From NCBI RefSeq assembly GCF_036013975.1, contig NZ_CP107904.1:5109001-5173000 (forward strand): 64,000 nt of DNA. Direction: 5' to 3'. A model generated the notes under the pieces. That model searched no databases. It was not told the DNA's origin and saw only the letters and a program-made list of their open reading frames with translations. Position 1 is the stretch's first letter. Each line of letters opens with the position of its first letter. Origin of the DNA: Kitasatospora sp. NBC_00458. GTDB lineage: Bacteria > Actinomycetota > Actinomycetes > Streptomycetales > Streptomycetaceae. The position numbers were made by a program, and so were the translations under genes. This document shows, piece after piece, positions 32,664 to 42,500 of the stretch.

Positions 32664-35144
32664 ATGACGCCAATTCCGGTGCCACTGACGCAATTCGTCG
32701 TCAAGGTGCACAGTCGCTGCGACCTGGCCTGCGACCACTGCTATGTCTACGAGCATGCGGACACCAGCTGGCGCGGGCGCCCCAGGGCCGTCGGCGACCG
32801 GGTCCTGGCCAAGGCCGCCGAACGCGTCGGCGAGCACGCGGCCGCGCATCGGCTGCCGTCCGTCCGGGTCGTCCTGCACGGGGGAGAGCCCCTGCTGGCC
32901 GGCCCGGAACGGATCCGCCGCGCCGCCGAGGGGTTCCGCGCCGCCCTGCCGCCCGGCTGCGCCCTCGACCTGCGGATCCACACCAACGGCGTGCTGCTCG
33001 ACACCGCCTTCTGCGACCTCTTCGACGAGCTGGACATCAGGGTCGGCGTCTCGCTGGACGGCGACCGCGCCGCCAACGACCGCCACCGCCGCTACGCCGA
33101 CGGCCGCTCCAGCCACCCGCAGGTGCTCCGCGCGGTGGCGCTGCTCCGCCGGCCCGGGTACCGGCACCTCTACGCGGGCCTGCTCTGCACCGTCGACGTC
33201 GAGAACGACCCGGTCGCGGTCTACCGCGCGCTCGCCGAACTCGACCCCCCGGCCGTCGACTTCCTGCTCCCGCACGCCACCTGGGAACAGCCGCCGAAAC
33301 GTCCCTCCACGCACGGCCCGACCCCGTACGCGGACTGGCTGCTCACCGTCCACGACCTCTGGGAGGCGGACGGCCGCCCGTTCGCCGTCCGCACCTTCGA
33401 CTCCGTCCACCGCACCCGGCACGGGCTCTCCAGCCTCACCGAGTCGCTCGGCCTGGAGCCGTCCTCGCTGGTGGTGCTGGAGACCGACGGCAGCTTCGAG
33501 CAGGCCGACAGCCTGAAGACCGCGTACGACGGGGCCCCCGCCACCGGGATGGACGTCTTCGCCCACAGCCTCGACGAGGTCGCCCTCCACCCCGGCATGG
33601 CCGCCCGGCAGACCGGCCTGGCCGGGCTCAGCGCCACCTGCCGCGCCTGCCCGGTGGTCCGTTCCTGCGGGGGCGGGCTGTACGCGCACCGTTACCGGGA
33701 CGGCGGCTTCGACCACCCGTCCGTCTACTGCGGGGACCTCATGACCCTGATCAACGGCATCGCCGACCGCTCCGGCGAGCCCGTGCGGCCGGCCGCCGTC
33801 GCCGCCGTGTCCCCGGCCGCCGCCGTGTCCCCGGCCTCCGCCGTCGAGCCGGCCGCAGCCGCGGCCGTGCCGGTCCAGGGCGGCGAGCCGGTCGTGCCGG
33901 CCGGACTCACCGGCGCGCAACTCGACGAACTGGCCCGCGGCCACGGCGGCGCCGACACCGTCCGCGCCCTCAACCGCGCCCAACTCGCCCTGGGGCGCGC
34001 CATGCTGGCCGCCGTCCGGAGCACCGCCGGGCTGGCCCGCTCGGCCGCCTGGGAGCTGCTCGCCGAGCTCGACACCGCCGCGCCCGCCGCCGTCGACGCG
34101 GTGCTCGCACACCCGTACGCCCGCGCCTGGGCCGCCCGCCGGCTGGGCGGCGACCCGGCGGCGGGCCTCGCGCCGCTGGCCGGGCTGGCCGCCGTCGCGG
34201 CGGTCCGGGCCGGACGCGGGGACGCCGTCGCCGTCCCGCTCCGGGACGGCGTGCTGCACCTGCCCACGCTCGGCCGGATCGACCTCGGCGCCGGAGTCCG
34301 CGAGGCGGTCGTCACCGGGGAGCGGAAGGGGTTCACCGTCCGCGCCGACGACGGTGCGCTCGTCCGCCCTGGCGACGGCGACCCGCGCTGGCAGCCGGTC
34401 CGGCGGGTCGCCCTGGCCGGTGGCTGGACGCTCGCCCTGGAGGACGTCGACCCCCAGCGGGACAGCCACCAGTGGCCGGTGGCCGACCGGCTCGGCGAAC
34501 CCGAACTCGCCGCCTGGAGCTGGGCCCTGCGGGAGGCGGCCGAACTGCTGGACCGCGACCTCCCGGAGTACGCCCACGGGCTGCGGGCCGGTCTGACCAC
34601 CGTCACCCCGCTGCGCCCGGGCCCGCCCGGCCGGGACGTCAGCGCCGCCGCCCGGCAGGCCTACGGCGCGGTCGGGATCGCCCGCCCGGCGACCGCGCCC
34701 ACCCTGGCGCTGCTGCTCGCCCATGAGTTCCAGCACGTCAAGCTGGGCGCGGTGCTCGACCAGGCCGACCTCTACGACCCGGCCGACACGTCGCTGTACG
34801 ACGCGCCCTGGCGGCCCGACCCGCGCCCCCTGGAAGGACTGCTCCAGGGCACCTACGCCCACCTCGCGGTGACGGCGTACTGGGGCACGAGGGTCCGGGC
34901 CCACGACGGCCTGCCCGGCGGGAGCGCCGACCACGCCCGGGCCCAGTTCGCGCTCTGGCGCCGCTACACCGCCGACGCCGTGGAGCGGCTGGCCGGCTCC
35001 GGATCGCTGACCGCCCTCGGCCTGCGCTTCGCGGAGGGGATGCGGGAGACCGCCGACCCCTGGCTTGCGGTCCCGCTGCCGAAGTCCGCCGAGGACGCCG
35101 CCGAGCGGGCGCGCCGCGACCGCCTCCCGGCGGCGGCCGGCTGA
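32664..35144 (+). CDS. fxsB: FxsB radical SAM/SPASM enzyme fused to HEXXH domain, copy 2
   Basis: An enzyme of 826 residues. Residues 1-365 are the radical SAM part (Cys19, Cys23, Cys26 in CDLACDHC, GGEPLL) with the SPASM-like region at about 330 (CRACPVVRSCGGGLYAHRY). Residues 370-415 are an Ala/Val/Pro linker. Residues about 416-826 are the HEXXH domain, with HEFQH (His687, Glu688, His691) inside LLLAHEFQHVKLGA. It is the fused form of the two adjacent copy-1 genes, so fission or fusion has happened in one lineage. It should act on FxsA copy 2; acting on copy 1 is also possible. Confidence 0.88.
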   Translation: MTPIPVPLTQFVVKVHSRCDLACDHCYVYEHADTSWRGRPRAVGDRVLAKAAERVGEHAAAHRLPSVRVVLHGGEPLLAGPERIRRAAEGFRAALPPGCALDLRIHTNGVLLDTAFCDLFDELDIRVGVSLDGDRAANDRHRRYADGRSSHPQVLRAVALLRRPGYRHLYAGLLCTVDVENDPVAVYRALAELDPPAVDFLLPHATWEQPPKRPSTHGPTPYADWLLTVHDLWEADGRPFAVRTFDSVHRTRHGLSSLTESLGLEPSSLVVLETDGSFEQADSLKTAYDGAPATGMDVFAHSLDEVALHPGMAARQTGLAGLSATCRACPVVRSCGGGLYAHRYRDGGFDHPSVYCGDLMTLINGIADRSGEPVRPAAVAAVSPAAAVSPASAVEPAAAAAVPVQGGEPVVPAGLTGAQLDELARGHGGADTVRALNRAQLALGRAMLAAVRSTAGLARSAAWELLAELDTAAPAAVDAVLAHPYARAWAARRLGGDPAAGLAPLAGLAAVAAVRAGRGDAVAVPLRDGVLHLPTLGRIDLGAGVREAVVTGERKGFTVRADDGALVRPGDGDPRWQPVRRVALAGGWTLALEDVDPQRDSHQWPVADRLGEPELAAWSWALREAAELLDRDLPEYAHGLRAGLTTVTPLRPGPPGRDVSAAARQAYGAVGIARPATAPTLALLLAHEFQHVKLGAVLDQADLYDPADTSLYDAPWRPDPRPLEGLLQGTYAHLAVTAYWGTRVRAHDGLPGGSADHARAQFALWRRYTADAVERLAGSGSLTALGLRFAEGMRETADPWLAVPLPKSAEDAAERARRDRLPAAAG

Positions 35145-35325
35145 CCGCCGCGGGCCGGGCCCCCGTCGGCCCCCGCCCGGCGGGGGCCGATCCGCGGCCC
35201 GGCCCTCCGCCGGGCGCACGCCGGTGCCCGGCGGCCGGGAGCCGACGCCCCGTTCCCCGCCGCGCCCCCGCCGTCTACCCTGGCCGCGGATCCCCCGTCC
35301 GTGGCCGTCACCCCCGGGACATGCC

Positions 35326-36240
35326 ATGACCACCGAGACCCGTGCCGCCGTCACCCCCGTGACCACGGCAGCCCCGCCCGTGCACGCCGCCGCCGGCCGC
35401 GCGTCGCCGACCGGTGCGCCACCACGGTCCGCGCCGCCGCCGCCGACCGGTGCGCCACCGCTGACCCGGGAACGGCTCGCCGACCGGTTCGCCGGGCTCG
35501 GCGTCCGGCCGGGCGGCGTCCTGCTCGTCCAGGCCTCGCTGCGCGCCCTCGGCCCGGTCGACGGCGGCGCCGCCACCGTCGCCGACGCCCTGCTGGACGC
35601 GCTCGGCGGCCAGTCCGACGGCACCCTGGTCGCCTACACCGCCACTCCGGAGAACTCCTCGACCTCCCGTCTCCACCTCGCCGCCGTCGCCGGCCTCAGC
35701 GAGGCGGAGGCCGCCGCGCACCGGGCCCGGATGCCGCGCTTCGACCCGGCCCGCACGCCCTGCTCGCCGACCATGGGCGCGCTCTCCGAGGAGATCCGCA
35801 CCCGGCCCGGCGCCCTGCGCAGCGCCCACCCGCAGACCTCCTTCGCCGCGCTGGGCGCCCGGGCCGGGCAGGTCGTCCGCGACCACCGGCTCACCTCGCA
35901 CCTCGGACCGGACTCCCCGCTCGGCCGGCTGTACGAGCTGGACGCCCGGGTGCTGATGGTCGGCGTCCCGATGTCCCGCTTCACCCCCTTCCACCTGGCC
36001 GACCTGCGGATGCCGGACGTCCGGCTGCGCGAGTACCGGTGCTCCGGCCCCGGGGGCTGGGTCTCCTTCACCGCCCCGGACCTGGACGACCTGCACTTCG
36101 CCGAGCTGGGGGCGGAGGTGCTGTCCCGCGCAGGGGGAGCGGCGGACCGGCGGATCGGCGGCGCCGGGTGCCGGCTGGTCCCCGTGCGCGAGGCCGTCGA
36201 CCTCGCCGTCGAGGTGCTCCGGGAGCGGCGCGGGCGGTAG
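35326..36240 (+). CDS. AAC(3)-family N-acetyltransferase-like protein
   Basis: A protein of 304 residues with a Pro/Ala-rich N-terminus of about 45 residues followed by the antibiotic_NAT (AAC(3)) fold: VLLVQASLRALGPVDGG, SAHPQTSFAALGARA with the conserved His, and VLMVGVPMSRFTPFHLAD in place of the usual GvgHxxnTalHlaE. The genuine enzymes acetylate the 3-amino group of aminoglycosides using acetyl-CoA; an altered active-site loop here makes the substrate uncertain. Its place right after FxsB suggests a part in the Fxs pathway (N-acylation or protection). Members of the family beside fxs genes are known to me only from memory. Confidence 0.75.
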   Translation: MTTETRAAVTPVTTAAPPVHAAAGRASPTGAPPRSAPPPPTGAPPLTRERLADRFAGLGVRPGGVLLVQASLRALGPVDGGAATVADALLDALGGQSDGTLVAYTATPENSSTSRLHLAAVAGLSEAEAAAHRARMPRFDPARTPCSPTMGALSEEIRTRPGALRSAHPQTSFAALGARAGQVVRDHRLTSHLGPDSPLGRLYELDARVLMVGVPMSRFTPFHLADLRMPDVRLREYRCSGPGGWVSFTAPDLDDLHFAELGAEVLSRAGGAADRRIGGAGCRLVPVREAVDLAVEVLRERRGR

Positions 36241-36245
36241 ACCGC

Positions 36246-36274
36246 GGACGCCCGCCGGGGTGCGGCGGGCGTCC
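36246..36274. terminator. Bidirectional hairpin terminator
   Basis: A perfect 11-bp stem, GGACGCCCGCC (36246-36256) with GGCGGGCGTCC (36264-36274), and a 7-nt loop, in the 45-bp gap between convergent AAC(3)-like and AspRS genes. Confidence 0.8.
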
Positions 36275-36285
36275 ACGGGCGGCGG

Positions 36286-37563
36286 TCAGGGCGACAGGCG
36301 GTGCAGGTCGCGCGGGAACAGGGTGCTGCGGCGGACGTTGTCGGCGCGGGTGAGCCGGGTGGTCCAGCGCTCCAGGCCGAGGGCGAAGCCCCCGTGCGGC
36401 GGCATCCCGTGGGCGAAGGCCGCGAGGTAGCTCGCGTACGGCTCCGGCGACTCGCCCCGGGCGGCGAGGGCGGCCAGGTAGTCCTCGTGCCGGTGCAGGC
36501 GCTGCCCGCCGGTCACCAGTTCCAGACCCCGGAACAGCAGGTCGAAGCTGTTGGAGTACTCGGGCCGCCCGGGCTCCGGGTGGGTGTAGAACGGGCGCTT
36601 GCGCATCGGGTAGCCGACCACGAACAGGAACTCGCTGCCGTGCTCGCGCAGCGCCCACTCGCCGAGGGCGCGCTCGTGGGCCGGGGCGAGGTCCGGCTCG
36701 TCGGCGCCCAGCAGCCGCATGGCCTCGGAGAAGTGGATCCACGGGATCTCCTCCGGCACCCGCGGGAGCTCCACCGACAGCAGTCCGACGGCCCGGAAGG
36801 CGCGTTCGGCGACCGCGGCGACCATCCCGGCGACGGCCTCGCGGACGACGGCCATCACCTCGCGGTGGTCGGTGATGAAGCCCAGCTCGGCGTCCAGGCT
36901 GGTGTACTGCGCCAAGTGCCGGGCGGTGTCGTGCGGTTCGGCCCGGAAGACCGGTCCGGTCTCGTAGACCCGCTCGAAGACGCCGACCATGGTCTGCTTG
37001 AAGAACTGCGGCGACTGCGCGAGGTACGCCCGCTCGCCGAACCAGTCGAGGGCGAAGACGTTCGCCCCGGACTCGGTGGCCGAGGAGACGACCTTCGGGG
37101 TCTGGATCTCGGTGAAGCCGAGGCCGTCCAGGGTGGACCGGAAGCCGGCCACCGAGGCGGCCGAGACGCGGTGGACGGCGCTGAGGTGCGGGTGCCGCAG
37201 CGCCACCGGCGCGTGGTCCAGGACGACCGGCAGCGCGGCCGGCACGGTCGGCCGGAACAGGCTGAACGGCGGCGGCTCGGCGAGGCTGGACAGCACCTCG
37301 ACCTCCGGCCCGGTGAGCTCGACCCCGTCAGGCGCCTGGGGGTTGGCGGTGACGGTGCCGCGGACGCGCAGCACGGTCTCCTCCGGGAGGTCGGGGCCGC
37401 CCCCGGCGGTCACCACCTGGGCGAGGCCGGAGCGGTCCCGGAGGATCAGGAAGGTGACGGACTTCAGTCCGCGGCGGCGGTGCAGCCAGCCGCTGATCTC
37501 GACGGATTCGCCGACGCGGCCGGGTAGTTCGGCGGCCAGGACACGGGTGGTCGGGTGGATCAT
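36286..37563 (-). CDS. aspS: Archaeal-type aspartyl-tRNA synthetase (probably non-discriminating), second copy
   Basis: A class II synthetase of 425 residues that charges tRNA-Asp and possibly tRNA-Asn. The N-terminal OB-fold (EISGWLHRRRGLKSVTFLIL) and the short length without the bacterial insertion domain mark the archaeal/AspRS2 type. Motif 2 is FRAEPHDTARHLAQYTSLD, motif 3 GLERWTTRLTRADNVRRSTL. His28, and Pro75 in NPQAP, echo the His/Pro pair linked with non-discriminating enzymes (uncertain). The housekeeping AspRS is expected elsewhere. A T-box leader precedes the gene. Its place inside the Fxs island is unusual. The ATG at 37563 has GGAGGG upstream. Confidence 0.88.
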   Translation of the reverse strand: MIHPTTRVLAAELPGRVGESVEISGWLHRRRGLKSVTFLILRDRSGLAQVVTAGGGPDLPEETVLRVRGTVTANPQAPDGVELTGPEVEVLSSLAEPPPFSLFRPTVPAALPVVLDHAPVALRHPHLSAVHRVSAASVAGFRSTLDGLGFTEIQTPKVVSSATESGANVFALDWFGERAYLAQSPQFFKQTMVGVFERVYETGPVFRAEPHDTARHLAQYTSLDAELGFITDHREVMAVVREAVAGMVAAVAERAFRAVGLLSVELPRVPEEIPWIHFSEAMRLLGADEPDLAPAHERALGEWALREHGSEFLFVVGYPMRKRPFYTHPEPGRPEYSNSFDLLFRGLELVTGGQRLHRHEDYLAALAARGESPEPYASYLAAFAHGMPPHGGFALGLERWTTRLTRADNVRRSTLFPRDLHRLSP

Positions 37564-37601
37564 CGCAGCCCTCCGGGGGCGTTCGCCGTGATCCCTTGGG
37601 A

Positions 37602-37830
37602 GTGCGGGCGAGAAGGGACTCGCGGTGCCACCGCACTTTCGCCGGCGCCACGGAGGGCACCGGCCTCGTTCGGGCCCGGTGACGGGGGCCGGCCGGCGGG
37701 GCATTGCCTCCCCGCACTCAGGAGTGTCTTCCCCCCGGGGCGCGGGGCCGCGTTCCCAGCTGCCGGCGGCTCTCTCCGCCCGCGGTGACCCGGAGGTACT
37801 CGTCTCCCTCGACGTGTTCCGACGAGCGTA
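37602..37830 (-). promoter_or_regulatory. T-box riboswitch with GAC (Asp) specifier in the AspRS leader
   Basis: Read on the minus strand, GTGCGG (37636-37631), the bulge TGGCACC (37630-37624), GCGAG, a 6-nt loop, CTCGC and CCGCAC (ending 37602) form the textbook T-box antiterminator: both helices are fully paired and the bulge has the form UGGN-ACC. Upstream, GGAG / ACGAGTA / CCTCCGGG pairs across with CCCCGGGG / GAAGACA / CTCC, a specifier loop with AGTA opposite GAA-GAC-A, giving specifier GAC at 37728-37726. UGGC matches a G discriminator, as in tRNA-Asp and tRNA-Asn. There is no U-run after the antiterminator, so control is probably at translation. Leader length from stem I to the ATG is about 250 nt. 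Confidence 0.85.
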
Positions 37831-38129
37831 GGTGCGGGCCGGGCGCCGGGCAACGCGATTTCACCGGTGCGGGGCGGTCGCCGTGCTCGGCGCGCCCGTC
37901 GCCGGAGGGGACGCCCGCCGCCCCGCGTCCGATGCGCCGGGGTCCACCCGTCCGGACGGGGCCCAGGACCCGCGCGCGCGTGCGACCGTGCGCCCCCGGT
38001 CGTTTCGGTCATGTCAATCCGGCGGCCCCCATGTGCTATTCCCATGCCCCCCGGGTCGTTCCTACACTGAAGCCCCGCGAACGGGGACGCGCGGGAAAGA
38101 GGTTGCCGGGGGGCCAGGGGGAGGCGCGT

Positions 38130-39539
38130 GTGAACGACCACGGCTGGGACGAGGACGCGGCCCGGCCCTACTTCTTCCTCAGTTACGCGCACACCCCGAA
38201 GGCGGGCGCGCGCGGAGCCGGTGACCCCAACCACTGGGTGCGCCAGCTCTACCGGGACCTCTGCGAGGCGGTCCTCCAGCTCACCACCGTGCCGGCGGGC
38301 GTGCCGGTCGGCTTCATGGACGAGTCCATGCACCAGGGCGAACTCTGGGCCGAGCGGCTCTCCGAGGAGCTGGCCAGCTGCCGGGTGTTCGTGCCGCTGT
38401 ACTCGCCGCGCTACTTCAACAGCATCCCGTGCGGCCAGGAGTGGCACGCCTTCACCCGCCGCCCGGTCTACCCGGCGACCATCGACTCCGAGCGGACCAG
38501 CGGCATCGTCCCGGTGCTCTGGGCACCGATGAGCCGCTACAAGCTGCCCAAGGTGGCGAGCGAACTCCAGTTCAACCACGCCAGTTTCGGCCCCGACTAC
38601 GCCGCCGAGGGACTGTACGCGCTGATGAAGCTCAGCTACTTCCGCTCCGCGTACGAGCTGGCCGTGCACCGGCTGGCCGCGCGGATCGTCGAGGTGGCCG
38701 AGGAGACGGTGATCCCGGTCGGGCGGCGGCTCGACTTCAACGCCCAGCCGAGCGCCTTCGACGTCGCCGCACCGACCAAGCGGCTGCGGATCTCGGTCCT
38801 CTCGTACCACCAGGGCGAGGTGCCGGTCGACCGCAACCCGGACTACTACGGCACCCGCCGCACCGACTGGCACCCCTACCGGCCGGCCGCCAACCGCCCG
38901 CTCGCCGAGCACGCCGTCCGGCTGGCCCGGCAGTTGGGGTTCCAGCCGACCGTGCACGAGTTCGACGACGAGGCCGAGGCACTGCTCGGCGGCGGCGAGC
39001 CCACCGCCCCCGGCCTGCTGCTGCTCGACCGCTGGGCGCTCTGCGACGAGCGGCGCCGCGAGCTGGTGCGGCGGTTCGACCGCTCCGACTCGGCCTGGGT
39101 CAGCGTGCTGGAGCCGTGGAACGCGGACGACCCGGACTGCGTCGAACGCCACCGCGAGATGGCCGAACTCGCCGACCAGGTCCTGCGGCTGACCCACCGT
39201 GCGGCCCGTCCCAGCTTCCTCGGCGTGATCGGCGGCACCCCCGGGCTGGCCAGCCTGGAGGAGTTCGACGACGCGCTGCCGAGGGCCGCGATGAAGGCCA
39301 AGTACGCCTTCGAGGGCCGCACCAGGACCGAACCGGAGGCGCCGCCGGCCCCCCGCCCGAGCCTGCGCGGCGCCTTCCGGCCGCAGGGCGGACGAGCCGG
39401 CCCCGACCGCTACGGCGGGGACCCGTCCGAACCGGACGACCCCTTCGGCCAGGACGACCCGTTCGGTCACGACGACCACCCTGCACGCCAGAGAGGCGAC
39501 CGCCCGGACGACGGGACGCCCGGGGGAGGAACCACATGA
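38130..39539 (+). CDS. fxsC: TIR-like protein FxsC, copy 2
   Basis: A protein of 469 residues from a GTG start with AGGGGGAGG 6 nt upstream. The TIR-like domain spans about residues 12-200 (ARPYFFLSYAHTPK, then SIPCGQEWHAF with Glu104 in the C-x-x-E position). Residues about 220-405 correspond to the FxsC second domain (DWHPYRPAANRPLAEHAV), and the last 60 are Pro/Asp/Gly-rich. It overlaps fxsT copy 2 by four bases (ATGA). It resembles copy 1 at the same landmarks but has diverged strongly, so this is an old duplication or a separate acquisition. Confidence 0.83.
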   Translation: MNDHGWDEDAARPYFFLSYAHTPKAGARGAGDPNHWVRQLYRDLCEAVLQLTTVPAGVPVGFMDESMHQGELWAERLSEELASCRVFVPLYSPRYFNSIPCGQEWHAFTRRPVYPATIDSERTSGIVPVLWAPMSRYKLPKVASELQFNHASFGPDYAAEGLYALMKLSYFRSAYELAVHRLAARIVEVAEETVIPVGRRLDFNAQPSAFDVAAPTKRLRISVLSYHQGEVPVDRNPDYYGTRRTDWHPYRPAANRPLAEHAVRLARQLGFQPTVHEFDDEAEALLGGGEPTAPGLLLLDRWALCDERRRELVRRFDRSDSAWVSVLEPWNADDPDCVERHREMAELADQVLRLTHRAARPSFLGVIGGTPGLASLEEFDDALPRAAMKAKYAFEGRTRTEPEAPPAPRPSLRGAFRPQGGRAGPDRYGGDPSEPDDPFGQDDPFGHDDHPARQRGDRPDDGTPGGGTT

Positions 39540-42500
39540 GCGAGAACCGCACCAGGAACCTCCGCATCGGCGGACTCACCGCCGAGGAACTCGCCGCCCA
39601 GCGCGAGGCGGAGCGGGACCGGCACGGACGGATCATCACCTTCTACTCCTACAAGGGCGGCACCGGCCGCACCATGGCGCTCGCCAACACCGCCTGGATC
39701 CTGGCCGCCAACGGCTTCCGGGTGCTCACCGTGGACTGGGACCTGGAGGCGCCGGGCCTGGCCAAGTTCTTCCACCCCTTCCTCGACCAGGCCGCCCTCG
39801 CCGGGACCACGGGGATGATGGACCTGATCGCCGAGTACCGGGAGGAGGCGCTCCGCCCGGTCGAGCACGCCGAGGGCTGGCACCTGGACTTCGCCCGGGT
39901 GCACCCGCACGCGCTCTCGCTCTCCTGGCCGCTGTTCCCGCTCGGCGGCAGCCTGGACTTCCTCTCCGCCGGCCAGTTCAACCGGGACTACTCCGAGGCC
40001 GTCACCCACCTCGACTGGGACATCTTCTACGACCGCTTCGACGGCGGGCAGTTCTTCGACGCCCTGCGCGCCGACATGAGCAAGCACTACGACTACGTGC
40101 TGATCGACTCCCGCACCGGCCTCTCGGACATCGCCGAGATCTGCACCGTCCAGATGCCCGACGACCTGGTCGTCTGCTTCACCCTCAGCGACCAGTCCAT
40201 CGACGGCGCCTCCCGGATCGCCCAGCACATCCACGACCGCTACCGCGAGCGCGGCATCCGCATCCTGCCGGTGCCGATGCGGATCGACGAGGGCGAGAAG
40301 GAGAAGGCCGACGCCGGCCGGGCACTCGCCCGGATCCGCTTCGACGGCCTGCCGGCCGGCCTCGACGGCGAGGCGCTCGCCCACTACTGGGGGTCGGTGG
40401 AGATCCCCTACCGGCCGTTCTACGCCTACGAGGAGATCCTCGCCACCTTCGGCGACCAGGGCGGCACCCAGACCTCGATGCTGGCCGCCTGCGAGCGGCT
40501 CACCGCGGCGATCACCGAGGAGCGGGTCGTCTCGCTGCCGCCGATCGACGAGGAGATGCGGCTGCGCTACGTGGACGCGTTCACCCGGCGCCGTCCGTCC
40601 GTCCCGGCCGACCTCTACCTCTCCTACGTCCCCGAGGACCGGATGTGGGCGGACTGGATCGAGTCGGTGCTCACCCGGGCCGGCTTCCGGGTGCTGCCCC
40701 GCGACCTCAGCGCCGGCACCGACCCGCGCCAGGACACCGAGCGCGGCATCGACGCCGCCTACCGGACCGTCGCGGTCCTGTCGCCCGCCTACCAGCGCTC
40801 GCCGCAGGCCCGCGCCCTCTGGGAGTCGGTGGTCAGCTCCGACCCGTCCGGCACCCGCCGCCAGCTCGTCCCGGTCCGGGTCGGCGATGTCCGGCTGACC
40901 GCGCCGTTCTCCAACCGCAACCCGGTCGACCTGGTCGGCCGCGACGAGGCCCAGTCGGTGCAAACCCTGCTGCGCGCGCTCGGCCGCGGCGACGTCGCAC
41001 TCGCCGAGAGCCCGGCCGGCGGACCCCGGTTCCCCGGCAGCAAGCCGCAGGTCTGGGACGTCCCGCCGCGCAACCCCTCCTTCACCGGGCGCTCCGCCGT
41101 CCTGGAGCAGCTGCGCAACCAGCTGCGCGGCGGAATGGCCGCGGTGCTGCCCACCCCGCAGACCCTGTACGGGCTCGGCGGCGTCGGCAAGACCCAGGTC
41201 GCGCTGGAGTACGCGCACCGCTTCATGTCCGACTACGACCTGGTCTGGTGGATCGACGCCGAGCAGACCGAGCTGGTCGCGCCCGCGCTCGCCGACCTGG
41301 CCCGCCGGCTCGGCCTGCGGGTCGGCGACTCGGTGACCGAGGCCGCCGAGGCCGCCCGGGAGGCGCTGCGGCGCGGCGTGCCCACCTCGCGCTGGCTGCT
41401 GATCTTCGACAACGCGGACGAGCCGGCCGAGATCCGCCGGTTCTTCCCCGGCGGGTCCGGCCACATCCTGGTCACCTCCCGCAACCAGGCCTGGTCCGGG
41501 CACGCCGAGGCCCTGGAGGTGGACGTCTTCACCCGCGGCGAGAGCGTCGAGCACCTCTGCCGGCGCGCCCGCGGCCTCTCCCGGCCGGACGCCGACCGGG
41601 TCGCCGAGGCGGTCGGCGACCTGCCGCTGGCCGTCGAGGTCGCCGCCGCCTGGCTGGACACCACCGGCACCCCGGTCGACACCTACGTCGCCCAGCTGCA
41701 GGCCGAGGCGGCCCGCGCGCTGGCCGGCACCCGCCCGGCCGACTACCCGACGCCGGTCGGCGCCACCTGGAACGTCTCGATCGCCCGGCTCCGCGAGCAG
41801 TCCCCGGCCGCCGTCCGACTGCTCCAGCTCTGCGCGTTCTTCGCCCCCGAGCCGATCTCGATGAACCTGTTCTACAGCGACCAGATGATCCGCGCCCTCG
41901 TCCAGTACGACGCGGACCTGAGCGACAAGTTCATGCTCGGCAAGGTGATCCAGGCGATCGGCCGGTACGCGCTGGCCAAGGTCGACGCCGGCACCAACAG
42001 CTTCCAGGTGCACCGGCTGGTCCAGGCCGTCATCCGGGCCGAGATGACCGAGGACGAGCAGGAGGTCGCCGTGCACGAGGTGCACCGCATCCTCACCGGC
42101 GCCCGGCCCTCCCTCGGCGACACCGACGACCCGGCCAACTGGCCCGCCTTCGACGAGATCTGGCCCCACCTGTCGCCCTCCAAGGCCCACAACTGCGACG
42201 AGGCCGACACCCGCCAGCTGCTCATCGACCGGGTCCGCTACCTGTGGAAGCGCGGCGAACTCGACCGGGCCCGCGACCTCGGCCACGCACTGGACGAGGA
42301 GTGGACCAGGAAGCTCGGCGAGGACGACCGCCAGACCCTGCTGCTCCGCTTCCAGCTCGCCAACGTGCTGCGCTCGCAGGGCAACTACGCCGAGGCGCTG
42401 GCCCTCGACGAGTCCACCCTGGAACGCCAGCGGGCGCTGCTCGGCGAGCACCACCCCTACACCCTGATGACCGCGGGCTCGCTCGGCGCCGACCGGCGGG

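Noticed and set aside
31505-34726. 1,073-residue plus-strand ORF across fxsA copy 2
   Set aside because: Arg/Ala/Pro-rich frame-shifted shadow of the HEXXH and FxsB genes; crosses a real gene start with its own ribosome-binding site.
37726-37728. Asn (AAC) specifier for the T-box
   Set aside because: No AAC falls opposite AGTA in the paired specifier loop; GAC does.
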